Source of the DNA: Batillaria attramentaria
Lineage: Eukaryota; Mollusca; Gastropoda; Batillariidae
Direction of reading: 5' to 3'
DNA: 64,000 bases
Assembly: GCA_018292915.2 (NCBI GenBank)
Contig: JACVVK020000207.1
Location: forward strand, 158,501-222,500
Of the stretch, positions 1-11,317 are shown piece by piece; the stretch's first letter is position 1; the number at the start of each line of letters is the position of its first letter. The position numbers and the translations under genes were made by a program. Below the pieces are notes generated by a model. It was given only the letters and a program-made list of their open reading frames with translations, was not told the DNA's origin and did no database searches.

Positions 1-1068
1 CTCCAATAGTCTGCTGCAGCTGCAGAAGATCGGGGACTATCCCGTTACTGTTTCCCCTCACAGATCCCTTAACTCCTCGCGAAGGAGTGATCCGTGACGA
101 GGCTCTGGCAGACTTGGGAGAGGCGGAGCTCATCCGCGCTCTCAAGTCTCAAGCGGTGACCCATGCAAAGGTCTTCAAAACAGGTACCATTATTCTGACT
201 TTTGGCAGCCCACGGCACCAGAGAAGCTGTGGGCAGGCTTCTACTGGGTGAAGGTTAAGGCCTTCATTCCGTTGCCTCTTCGCTGCTTCAAGTGTCCAAA
301 GGTTCGGGCACGGGCAGGCGTCCTGTCGAAATGATCCCACTGCGCTAAGTGCGGAGGAAGGATCACGACGACAAGGACTGCAGCTCGTCGCCCGCCTGCA
401 TCAATTGCCAAAGGTTCTCACCCCTCTTCTTCCAAAGATTGTCCTCGAAGTGGAAGGAGGAATGCACTATCCAGCGCATCCGTGTCGAGCAGAAGGTCTC
501 CTTCCCTGAAGCTCGCCGGATGGCGTTCTGGTTCCTCGGGCTGCCTCTTCCACTTCGAACACATCATCCACTTCCACATCTGTCTCTTACTCTGCTGCTC
601 TCTCTTCTAAACCCAAGGGGAAGGAGGTGGCCTGTCAGACAGACACCCCCTCCCTGCCTTTCACTTTTCAGGCCAAGCCCCCTGCTGTTCAGTCAGCCAG
701 TCAGTCCAAGTCAGCCAGTCAGTCCAACAGTCAGCCAGTCAGTCCAAGTCAGCCAGTCAGTCCAAGTCGTCATTGAACGTTGTGACCACATCCAAGGTGG
801 TCATTGCCAGTCCCGCGGCCCAGGGTGCCAGGCCGCCGTCGGGGACCCTGGCACCGCAAAGTCCTCGACCAGGGCGCGGGGTCGGGACCTCAGTCCCAGC
901 GCGCCTCCGCCCCCCGCCCCCCCTGTTCCCCCCCACAACCATCTGGAAAGAAAAGCAAATATAAAAAACCTGGGGTCCGCTGTCAGCTAGTGACCCAGAA
1001 GGGAGACAAGGGAGTCGAGGTGACCAACCCCTTTAATGTGCTTGAGGACATGGAGGTGGGTCACAATT
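1..1068 (+). pseudogene. ORF1 remnant of copy A (zinc-knuckle nucleic-acid-binding protein)
   Basis: This is the frameshifted counterpart of copy B ORF1. The zinc-knuckle region is recognisable in pieces at about 270-480, followed by the serine-rich linker with the CAGTCAGTCCAAG minisatellite near 690-765. Several single-base indels interrupt the frame, so no knuckle array can be read in a single frame. By analogy with the family, ORF1 would coat the element RNA in ribonucleoprotein particles. Confidence 0.75.
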
Positions 1069-1185
1069 GAGGACCGCCCTCTGCCCCCCATCGCCCCTTG
1101 TGTCCCCTTCAAAGACATCAGCCGTCACATAGCCGTCGTTGCTTTGTGCGGTTTTTAATCTTTCACATTTTAAATGTGCTACTAA

Positions 1186-4100
1186 TATAATAATACAATG
1201 GAATTGTCGAGGTTTTCGGGCTAATTTTGAAGAACTTAAAATCTTAGTAAATTCACTAAAGCCGGGTGTGGTGGCCCTTCAGGAGACCTTCCTCCAGGAG
1301 TCATCCCCGCATCTTTCACGGTTTAATTTCGTCCACCAGGGGTCTCTTCGGAGAGGCCTCATGGTGGCGTTGGTATTTTAATTTCGAAAGGACATTTTGT
1401 ACAGTCCAGTTCACCTAAGCACCCAGTTGCAAGCTAATCGCCGTCCGTATTTCCCCTACATAAATCTGTCACGGTGTGCAGCATTTACCTGCCGCCGTTT
1501 TCCGAACGTGTCTCCTCGAGAGATCTAACTCCCTTATAGATCAGCTCCCCCCGCCCCTTTCCTTCTGCTTGGGGACTTCAACGGTCATGCTCACTCTGGG
1601 GCACGCGACCACTCAAACGAAGGGGTCAGGTTCTAGAGGACCTCTTTTCCTCGCTTGACCTCTGCGTCTTAAACGATGGCTCTCCAACTTACCTTCATCC
1701 TGCAACTGGTACTTCTTCAGGCCCTCGATCTGTCTGTCTGCGATCCTTCCCTCGTCCTGGATTTTGAGTGGCGTGTCCACGATGACCTGTGTGGCAGCGA
1801 CCACTTCCCGGTCATCCTGTCGACGCCAGCAGCGAGGAGGATGCAACAGTGGGTCGTTGGAACCTGAAGAAGGCTAACTGGGATTTGTTTAGTGCCTCTT
1901 GCCGGTCACGTCTGACCGAGGAGGCGGTGATGATGTCCTCGGAGGATCCTGCCTCCGCTTTTACTAACATCTTGATTGAAGTGGCCAACGATGCCATCCC
2001 GAAACCTCGACATTCGCTAAAGGTCCTAAGTCCCTTGGTTTAATGAAGTGTGCAAAATGCGCAGAAAGATCGCAAGCGCGCACAAAGACGAGCATTCAGA
2101 TGCCCCTCCCAGGCAAACATCCTATCTTTCAAACAGTCACGAGCGAAAGCTCGCTACATTTATAAACAGCAGCGAAGGCTGTCCTGGAGACAGTTTATTT
2201 CCAGCCTGTCCTCCAAGGCGCCTTCGCAGAAAATCTGGAAAGCTATCCGCAAAATTAAAGGCAAAGCCGATACTTCCTCTATCCGCCATCTTAGAGTGGT
2301 GTGACCGGCTTGTCACCGACAAGAAAGCTGTTGCTGACTGTCGTTGCGTCAACCCTGTCGCACAACTCTTCTTCCAACCATTATTCTTCATCTTTCCAGA
2401 AACTCAAACAAATAAAGGAATCTTCCCCTTGTAATTTTAACTCCACAAACTCGAACCTTACAACTCTCTGTTTAGCCTAGTTGAGCTTCAGCAGGCTCTG
2501 CAGAAGAGTAATGACTCTGCTGCTGGTTTGGACACTGTCCATTATCAGCTTTATACTCATCTCTCCTGAGGAAGCTCTCTCTGTCCTTCTTTCCGTCTAT
2601 AACCATATTTGGACCCACTGGCGTCTTTCCGCCCTCATGGCGGTGAGGCGGTAGTGGTTCCTATTCCTAAACCTGGGAGGGATCATTCTGATCCGGGCAA
2701 TTATCGACCTATCGCCCTGACCAGCTGTCTTTGTAAGACCATGGAGCGGCTGGTCAATGCTCGTCTTGTTTGGGTACTTGAATCCGAAGGACTCCCTGTC
2801 TGACCCTGCCAGTGCGGGTTCAGGCACGGCCGAAGCACTGTGGACCATCTTGTTCGCTTCGAGTCCTTCATAAGGGACGGTTTCATCAACAAGCAGCATA
2901 CTGTAGCCATCTTCTTCGACCTCGAGAAGGCCTATGACACTACATGGAAGTTTTGGCATATTGTCAGACTTACATGACATAGGCTTCCGGGGTCGGTTAC
3001 CTAGTTTTATTGAACAGTTTTTAACTGGCCGGTCCTTTAGAGTCCGTGTTGGCTCTACTCTTTCAGATTGCCAGGAGCAGGAGATGGGTGGTGCCCCAGG
3101 GCAGTATCCTCTCCCCTGTCCTTTTTAGCCGCAAAATTAATAACATAGTGAAATCATTAACCAAAGGAACAGATGCGTCCTCTATTCGTTGACGACTTCG
3201 CCCTTGTGTCAAAGGCAAGTCGCTTCACGGGTGAGAGGCATCTGCAGCATTGTATCAACAGCGTCCAGAAATGGGTCGCTGAGAATGGTTTTAAATTTTC
3301 ACGTCCAAAACAGTTTGCATGCACTTCACAAACTCTCAAGGGGTCTTTCCTGAACCCGCTCTTAGTATTGATTGGTTCCCCTGTAAAGTTGTCCAGGAGG
3401 GCCAAGTTCCTTGGTCTTATTTTTGACCGCCGACTCACCTTTCTGTAGCCATATTAAGTATCTTAGAGCTTCGTGTATGAAGGCACTGGACGTCCCTTCG
3501 GGTCGTGGGTCACACCGACTGGGGTGGTGGGACCGTACCGTCCTGCTGCGTCTCTACCGAGCTCTTGTCCGTTCCAAGCTGGACTAGGGTGCATTGTTTA
3601 TAGCTCTGCATCCAAGTCCACCCTCAAACTCCTCAATACTGTTCAATCATGAAGGTCTTCGCATTTTGTCTGGGCGCCTTCAGAACGTCCCCAGTTCATA
3701 GTCTGTGCTGAGGCGGGTGAACCCTCTCTGGCGCTCCGCCGCACTCGTCTCATGCTGAACTATGTCCTGAAGCTGAAGGCCAACCCGGACAACCCCGCCT
3801 ATAGCTGTGTTTTCTGTCCAGCTTTTGAAGAACTTTATGATGTTCATAAAAACGAACCTAAGCCCCTGTCCCTCCGCGTCCGACCCCTTTTACAGGCGGC
3901 CGGAGTGGACATCAATTCTGTTGAGGAATCTCTTTTTCCCTCCACGCCTCCTTGGACCCTTCCCACACCTGAAGTCAGGCTGGACCTGACCATATATAAA
4001 AAGTCGAGACCCCTGACCCTGTTTATTTTCAAGGTCTGCAGCAGATCCTGGCCGACTTCCCGGGCTTCCGCCGGATCTTCACTGACGGTTCCAAGTCCGA

Positions 4101-4881
4101 GGATGGTCGTGTGGGGCTGCTGCAGTCATGGACGGTTCTTGTTTTACTCGTCGTCTGATGGACAATAGTTCGGTGTACAGTGCCGAGTTGCGAGCCATTT
4201 TACTCGCACTTCGGCACGTATACAGTCCCAAGAACCCGAACTTTTTAATCTATCAGACTCCTTGTCGGCTCTCCAGGCTCTGGCATGGCAGAAGATTGGA
4301 TCACCCGCTTCTGGTGTTGATCCATGAACTGCATGCATCCTGATTGCCGACAACAAGGACATTGTTTTTATTTTGATCCCAGGTCATGTGGGCATCCGAG
4401 GAAAACAGGCGCGCTCTGACCGGGCTGCGAACGCTGCCCGCGATGGCCCTGTGGAGATGAGCGCACTGCCCTGGTCGATTTTTAAACCCGTAGTTTCCGT
4501 AGTTTGTCCGAAGGGAGTGGCAGACCCAATGGGCTGCCCTTCCTGAGAACAAACTCTTCAAGATTTTACCAAGCATCTGTGATAGTCTCCCTCGCTGCCG
4601 ACCTAGTCGACGCGAGGAGGACCATTCTTAGTCGCCCTTCACATCGGACACACTCACATCACGCATTCACATCTTTTGAAAGGGGAAGACCCCCCCATGG
4701 TGTGTTCCTTGTCATGAATCTTTTTTCTGTCCATCATTTCCTGATCTTCCTGCGTGGACCTTGCCAAGATCAGGGGAGAAACATTATTGTGCGGGACTCG
4801 CTGAGGGTGCTGTTCAGGGATGTCCCCCCTGACAAGCATCTTCAGTTTCTTAAAGGAGGCCAACCTGTTTATAAAATTTAA
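1186..4881 (+). pseudogene. ORF2 remnant of copy A (endonuclease, RT, RNase H)
   Basis: Fragments in all three forward frames encode in order the APE-type endonuclease start (IQWNCRGF near 1190), the RT block with PIPKPGRDHSDPGNYRPIAL near 2660, a damaged FVDDF-type active-site block near 3180, and RNase H with TDGSKSEDG near 4080, ending YKI-stop. At least a dozen frameshifts separate them. It is non-functional as written. The error pattern is unlike neutral substitution decay. Confidence 0.85.
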
Positions 4882-5104
4882 TTGTAAATTCATTGTCTTT
4901 CATTGACCTCCGTCCGTTCAATACTTTAAGTCTTGTAAGAACTTCTCATTTAAACCCAGTAGATTTTTAGTATCTATTACATCCTGTTTTATTGTATGCC
5001 CTTTTATTTTTTAATGACCTGGCAGGAAGGGACCGCTCTTTGCCGCGAATTAGCCTCTGTTGCTTGCGCGGCGGTTAAGCCCTAAATAACTAACTAACTA
5101 ACCC

Positions 5105-5132
5105 TGTCCCTCCGCGTCCGACCCCTTTTTAC
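5105..5132 (+). mobile_element. Left remnant of copy C plus left target-site duplication of copy B
   Basis: The bases directly after the tail of copy A match the segment found inside the family near 3866 (CCTGTCCCTCCGCGTCCGAC). They end in CGACCCCTTTTTAC. The same string, with one T fewer, recurs at 11318-11330 where copy C resumes. Copy C was therefore interrupted here by copy B. Confidence 0.85.
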
Positions 5133-5937
5133 GCCCCCCGGGGGCAACCACCTTCTCGTGGTGGGGGGGCACCGTATGTGGCCCGTTGACCCTGTGTGCT
5201 ATGCTGGATAGGGTACCCATACCAGACAGGTTCACAGGCGAGGGTCCAGCAAGAGTTGCCATCTTGTCCGGAGAAGACTGGTGATATCAGATATGATGTA
5301 CAGTCCTTCCTGGTTTAAGTCCTGTCCAGTTCTGGCATTCCTTAAGTAGAAGATATTCTACAGTGTTAGACTGGTCCCTACACACTAACCCTGCAGGGCC
5401 CATTTTAGTCCTGCAGGCCTATATATTTTACAATAACCTTATCTGTTTACTACAAGGCCCATTTTAGTCTTGTAGCTCATGCTCCCTTTTTCTTTACTGT
5501 GGTCTTTTAAGATCCGGAGTGTTTGCCGTGCTCCGCGACCTGTGTCGGAGGAGGAGATGATTTCCTGGCAGCTGAGGCCTCCTACAGTCGCGTCCTGTAG
5601 TGCCAACACGCTGCTTTGGCCTTGAATTCTCCTAGACAGGAGGCTAGGCGGCCCGGCCTAGTCAATCGGCTCTGGTCACGTCCTGCCCTGCTGCACTTCC
5701 CTGGTAGTTAGTTCTGACCCTGGACCACCACGCGATGGTCTTTGTTACCGGTTTGGTGTCATACGGACAGCCGGTCCTCTCTCCCGGGTGGTGTAGAAGA
5801 AGGCGGTGGCCTAACGGGTCAATCGGGGGTCTCCTCCGAGTATATCTTCTGGGCAGCCCTGGTGCGCGTCAGCTGGAGACCCGCTGACATTACGCGCATC
5901 CCCTTGTTGAGTCGGTGGCGGCTGGGGACCCCGGAGG

Positions 5938-7270
5938 ATGAAACACTATACAAATAACATGGCACACACATATTCACAAAGACGAAACAGAAAACGAGTT
6001 AAACATATCGACTTTGAAGTCGATAGCGACTCAGAGACAGAGGCTTCAGGTCCTGGACCCCAGTCCCAGTTCTCAGCCCCAGTCCAGTCCCATTCTATAG
6101 AAATCTGGCCACGCTTCCTGATAGTCCACTGCACAGCAGAGGGCAAGAAGGCAGCGCGTTTGCACCCCTTCCTCGTGGGAGAGACCCTGCGGAGCTGCAC
6201 AGGGAGGCCTGATGCCTCGGGGCTTCGCTCAGGGGATCTTCTGGTGGAGTGCAAACGCAAAGCCCACTCCAATAGTCTGCTGCAGCTGCAGAAGATCGGG
6301 GACTATTCCCGTTACTTTCCCCTCACAGATCCCTTAACTCCTCCTCGAGCGAGAGTGATCCGTGACGAGGCTCTGGCAGACTTGGGAGAGGCGGAGCTCA
6401 TCCGCGCTCTCAAGTCCCAAGCGGTGACCCATGCAAAGGTCTTCAAAACAGGTACCATTATTCTGACTTTTGGCCAGCCACGGCACCAGAGAAGCTGTGG
6501 GCAGGTTCTACTGGGTGAAGGTTAAGGCCTTCATTCCGTTGCCTCTTCGCTGCTTCAAGTGTCAAAGGTTCGGGCACGGGCAGGCGTCCTGTCGAAATGA
6601 TCCCACCTGCGCTAAGTGCGGAGGGAAGGATCACGACGACAAGGACTGCAGCTCGTCGCCCGCCTGCATCAATTGCAAAGGTTCTCACCCCTCTTCTTCC
6701 AAAGATTGTCCGAAGTGGAAGGAGGAATGCACTATCCAGCGCATCCGTGTCGAGCAGAAGGTCTCCTTCCCTGAAGCTCGCCGGATGGCGTCTGGTTCCT
6801 CGGCTGCCTCTTCCACTTCGAACACATCATCCACTTCCACATCTGTCTCTTACTCTGCTGCTCTCTCTTCTAAACCCAAGGGGAAGGAGGTGGCCTGTCA
6901 GACAGACACCCCTCCCCTGCCTTTCACTTTTCAGGCCAAGCCCCCTGCTGTTCAGTCAGCCAGTCAGTCCAAGTCAGCCAGTCAGTCCAAGTCAGCCAGT
7001 CAGTCCAAGTCAGCCAGTCAGTCCAAGTCAGCCAGTCCATCAAAGTCGTCATTGAACGTTGTGACCACATCCAAGGTGGTCATTGCCAGTCCCGCGGCCC
7101 AGGGTGCCAGGCCGCCGTCGGGGACCCCTGGCACCGCAAAGTCCTCGACCCAGGGCGCGGGGTCGGGACCCTCAGTCCCAGCGCGCCTCCGCCCCCCGCC
7201 CCCCCTGTCCCCCCCAAACCATCTGGAAAGAAAAGCAAATATAAAAACCTTGGGGTCCGCTGTCAGCTAG
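5938..7270 (+). pseudogene. ORF1 of copy B: CCHC zinc-knuckle protein, one frameshift
   Basis: Two in-frame starts are possible, at 5938 and 5959; the second fits the alignment with the other full-length copy. The N-terminal half (to about 6470) carries a basic stretch and an acidic serine-rich stretch, then a conserved globular part. A frameshift near 6470-6500 moves the frame to the C-terminal half with three zinc knuckles (CFKCQRFGHGQASC, CAKCGGKDHDDKDC, CINCKGSHPSSSKDC). A serine-rich tail follows, containing a six-residue repeat encoded by an 18-bp minisatellite. The expected role is RNA binding and chaperoning of the element RNA. Only the frameshift keeps it from being intact. Confidence 0.85.
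6953..7050 (+). repeat. 18-bp minisatellite inside ORF1
   Basis: About five near-perfect units of CAGTCAGTCCAAGTCAGC, in frame, give the repeated residues SASQSK. Copy A has a shorter, damaged version near 690-770. Confidence 0.9.
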
Positions 7271-7452
7271 GACCCAGAAGGGAGGACAAGGGAGTCGAGG
7301 TGACCAACCCCCTTCTAATGTCCTTGAGGACATGGAGGTAGTCACAATTGAGGACCGCCCTCTGCCCCCATCGCCCCTTGTGTCCCCTTCAAAGACATCA
7401 GCCGTCACATAGCCGTCGTGCTTTGTGCGGTTTTTAATCTTTCACATTTTAA

Positions 7453-10400
7453 ATGGCTACTAATATAATAATACAATGGAATTGTCGAGGTTTTCGGGCT
7501 AATTTTGAAGAACTTAAAATCTTAGTAAATTCACTAAAGCCGGGTGTGGTGGCCCTTCAGGAGACCTTTCTCCAGGAGTCATCCCCCGCATCTTTCACTG
7601 GTTTTAATTTCGTCCACCAGGGGTCCTCTTCGGAGAGGCCTCATGGTGGCGTTGGTATTTTAATTCGAAAGGACATTTTGTACAGTCCAGTTCCCCTAAA
7701 CACCCAGTTGCAAGCTATCGCCGTCCGTATTTTCCCTACATAAATCTGTCACGGTGTGCAGCATTTACCTGCCGCCGTCGCCGAACGTGTCTCCTCAAGA
7801 GATCTTAACTCCCTTATAGATCAGCTCCCCCGCCCCCTTTCTTCTGCTTGGGGATTTCAACGGTCATGCTCCACTCTGGGGCAGCGAACCACTCAAACGA
7901 CAGGGGTTCAGGTTCTAGAGGATCTCTTTTCCTCGCTTGACCTCTGCGTCCTTCAAACGATGGCTCTCCAACTTACCTCCATCCAGCAACTGGTACTTCT
8001 TCAGTCCTCGATCTGTCTGTCTGTGATCCTTCCCTCGTCCTGGATTTTGAGTGGCATGTCCCACGATGACCTGTGTGGCAGCGACCACTTCCCGGTCATC
8101 CTGTCGACCGCCAGCAGCGAGGAGGACGCAACAGTGGGTCGTTGGAACCTGAAGAAGGCTAACTGGGATTTGTTTAGTGCCTCTTGCCGGTCACGTCTGA
8201 CCGAGGAGGCGCGGTGATGTCCTCGGAGGATCCTGCCTCCGCTTTTACCAATATCTTGATTGAAGTGGCCAACGATGCCATCCCGAAAACCTCGACATTC
8301 GCTAAAGCGTCCTAAAGTCCCTTGGTTAATGAAGTGTTGCAAAAAGGCGCAGAAAGATCGCAATGCCGCGCACAAAGACGAGCATTCAGATGCCCCTCCC
8401 AGGCAAACATCCTATCTTTCAAACTAGTCCCGAGCGAAAGCTCGCTACATTTATAAACAGCAGCGAAGGCTGTCCTGGAGACAGTTATTTCCAGCCTGTC
8501 CTCCAAGGCGCCTTCGCAGAAAATCTGGAAAGCTATCCGCAAATTAAAGGCAAAAGCCGATACTTCCTCTATCCGCCATCTTAGAGTGGGTGACCGGCTT
8601 GTCACCGACAAGAAAGCTGTTGCTGACTTGTTGGCGTCAACCCTGTCGCACAACTCTTCTTCCAACCATTATTCTTCATCTTTCCAGAAACTCAAACAAA
8701 TAAAGGAATCTTCCCCTTGTCATTTTAACTCCACAAATTCTGAATCTTACAACTCTCTGTTTAGCTTAGCTGAGCTTCAGCAGGCTCTGCAGAAGAGTAA
8801 TGACTCTGCTGCTGGTTTGGACAATGTCCATTATCAGCTTTTAACTCATCTTCCTGAGGAAGCTCTCTCTGTCCTTCTTTCCGTCTATAACCATATTTGG
8901 ACCACTGGCGTCTTTCCGCCCTCATGGCGGGAGGCGGTAGTGGTTCCTATTCCTAAACCTGGGAGGGATCATTCTGATCCGGGCAATTATCGACCTATCG
9001 CCCTGACCAGCTGTCTTTGTAAGACCATGGAGCGGCTGGTCAATGCTCGTCTTGTTTGGGTTCTCGAATCCGAAGGACTCCTGTCTGACCTGCAGTGCGG
9101 GTTTAGGCAGGGCCGAAGCACCATTGACCACCTGGTTCGCTTCGAGTCCTTCATAAGGGACGGTTTTATCTATAAACAGCACACAGTAGCCATCTTCTTC
9201 GACCTCGAGAAGGCCTATGATACTACATGGAAGTATGGCATATTGTCAGACTTGCATGACATAGGCTTCCGGGTCGTCTACCTATTTTTATTGACCAATT
9301 TTTAACTGGCCGGTCCTTTAGAGTCCGTGTTGGTTCTACTCTTTCAGATTGCCAGGAGCAGGAGATGGGTGTGCCCCAGGGCAGCATCCTCTCCCCTGTC
9401 CTTTTTAGCCTCAAAATAAACAACATAGTGAAATCAGTAACCAAAGGAACAGATGCGTCTCTATTCGTTGACGACTTTGCCCTTTGTGTCAAAGGCAAGT
9501 CGCTTCACCGGGTAGAGAGGCATCTGCGGTTTGTTTGTTTAGAATGGTTCCAAACAGTTGCATGCCACTTCACGAAACTTCACGGGGTCTTTCCCGAACC
9601 CGCCCTTAGTTTGATGGTTTGTAAGTCGTTCCAGGAGGCACCTGGTCTGTTTGACCGCCGACTCACCTTTCTCAGCCATATTAAGTACCTTAGAGCTTCG
9701 TGTATGAAGGCACTGGACGTCCTTCGGGTCGTGGGTCACACACACTGGGGTGGTGACCGTACCGTCCTGCTGCGTCTCTACCGAGCTCTTGTCCGTTCCA
9801 AGCTGGACTATGGTTGCATTGTCTACAGCTCTGCTTCCAAGTCCACCCTTAAACTCCTAAACACTGTCCATCATGAGGGTCTTCGTATTTGTCTGGGCGC
9901 CTTCAGGACGTCCCCAGTACATAGTTTGTACGCTGAGGCGGGTGAACCCTCTCTGGCGCTCCGCCGCACTCGTCTCATGCTTAACTATGTGCTGAAGCTG
10001 AAGGCCAACCCGGACAACCCGGCTTTTAACTGTGTGTTCCACCCTGTTTGTGAAGATCTTTATGATGTACATAAGAACGAGCCCAAGCCCCTGTCCCTCC
10101 GTGTCCGACCCCTTTTACAGGCGGCCGGAGTGGACATCAATTCTGTCGAAGAAATTTTATTTCCAGCTACGCCCCCTTGGACACTTCCCACCCCTGAAGT
10201 CAGGCTGGACCTGACAGCACATAAAAAGGATTCGACCCCTGACCCTATCTATCTTCACGGTCTGCAGCAGATCCTGGCCGACTTCCCAGGCTTCCGACGG
10301 ATTTTTACCGACGGGTCCAAGTCTGAGGATGGTCGTGTTGGGGCTGCTGCAGTCATGGACGGCCGCGTTTTTACCCGGCGCTTAGCAGACGGTAGCTCTG

Positions 10401-11097
10401 TGTACAGTGCCGAACTGCGAGCCATTTTACTCGCACTTCGGCACGTGTACCAGTCTAATGAGTGCAATTTCTTAATCCTGTCTGATTCCTTGTCGGCACT
10501 CCAGGCTCTGCATGGTAGGCGATTGGATCACGCACTCCTGGTGTTGATCCATGAACTGCATGCATCCTTGATTGCCGACAACAAGGACATTGTTTTTATC
10601 TGGGTCCCAGGTCACGTGGGCATCCGAGGAAACAGGTGCGCTGACCGGGCTGCGAACGCTGCCCGCGATGGCCCTGTGGAGGATGAGTACGTGGCCTGTT
10701 CAGATTTTAAGCCTTTAGTTTCAAAGTTTGTTCAAAAGGAGTGGCAGACCCAATGGGCTGCTCTCCCGGAGAACAAACTTTTCAAGATCCTTCCAAGTAT
10801 CTGTGATAGTCTCCCTCGCTGCCGACCTAGTCGACGCGAGGAGACCATTCTTAGTCGCCTTCACATCGGACACACTCACATCACGCATTCACATCTTTTG
10901 AAAGGGGAAGACCCCCCATGGTGTGTTCCTTGTCATGAATCTTTTTCTGTCCATCATTTCCTGATCTCCTGCGTGGACCTTGCCAAGATCAGGGAGAAAC
11001 ATTATTGTGCGGACTCGCTGAGGGTGCTGTTCAGGGATGTCCCCCTGACAGCATCTTCAGTTTCTTAAAGGAGGCCAACCTGTTTTATAAAATTTAA
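7453..11097 (+). pseudogene. ORF2 of copy B: APE endonuclease, reverse transcriptase, RNase H
   Basis: The start ATG lies just before the IQWNCRGF motif that opens the endonuclease domain. Further landmarks are GDFNGHAPLWGS-like and SDHF (endonuclease core, near 7850-8095, shifted in places), PIPKPGRDHSDPGNYRPIAL near 8946 and MGVPQGSILSPVLF near 9365. The RT active site is LFVDDFAL near 9463, and RNase H has TDGSKSEDG, the AELRAILLAL helix and a DSLSAL motif. Frameshifts occur near 7741, 8215, 9300 and 11050, and about 100 bases around 9530-9640 are shortened relative to copy A. The enzyme would nick chromosomal DNA and copy the element RNA at the nick. Confidence 0.88.
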
Positions 11098-11317
11098 TTG
11101 GAAACTCATTGTCTTTCATTGACCTCCGTCCGTTAAATACTTTAAGTCTTGAAAGAACTTCTCATTTAAACCCAGTAGATTTTTAGTATATATTTACATC
11201 CTGTTTTATTGTATGCCCTTTTATTTTTAATGACCTGGCAGGAAGGGACCGCTCTTTGCCGCGAATTAGCCTCTGTTGCTTGCGCGGCGTTAAGCCCTAA
11301 ATAACTAACTAACTAAC

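Larger units (their letters stand above)
1..5104 (+). mobile_element. I-like non-LTR retrotransposon, copy A (5' end outside window)
   Basis: It matches copy B from base 6268 of the window onward and ends in the same (TAAC)n tail. From about 3600 its substitutions follow copy C rather than copy B, for example just after the proline-rich segment before RNase H. It differs from its siblings mainly by dozens of one- or two-base insertions and deletions, many in short homopolymers, so every ORF is broken. The left end and left target-site duplication lie outside the window. The family assignment rests on the order APE endonuclease, reverse transcriptase, RNase H within one ORF2, as in the I group. 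Confidence 0.9.
5133..11317 (+). mobile_element. Full-length I-like non-LTR retrotransposon, copy B
   Basis: About 6.2 kb. It starts with the hairpin-forming GCCCCCCGGGGGCAACCACC element, has a 5' UTR of about 0.8 kb, then ORF1, ORF2, a short 3' UTR with a GCCGCG...CGCGGC stem and the tail (TAAC)3. It is flanked by a 13-14-bp target-site duplication (5119-5132 and 11318-11330) lying inside copy C. The presence of both ends and of the duplication shows a complete target-primed insertion. Several frameshifts in ORF2 suggest that it is no longer active, or that the sequence contains errors. Confidence 0.92.

Noticed and set aside
3157..3448. Independent genes in the fragments of copy A
   Set aside because: All align to ORF2 of the same element and are separated by indels.
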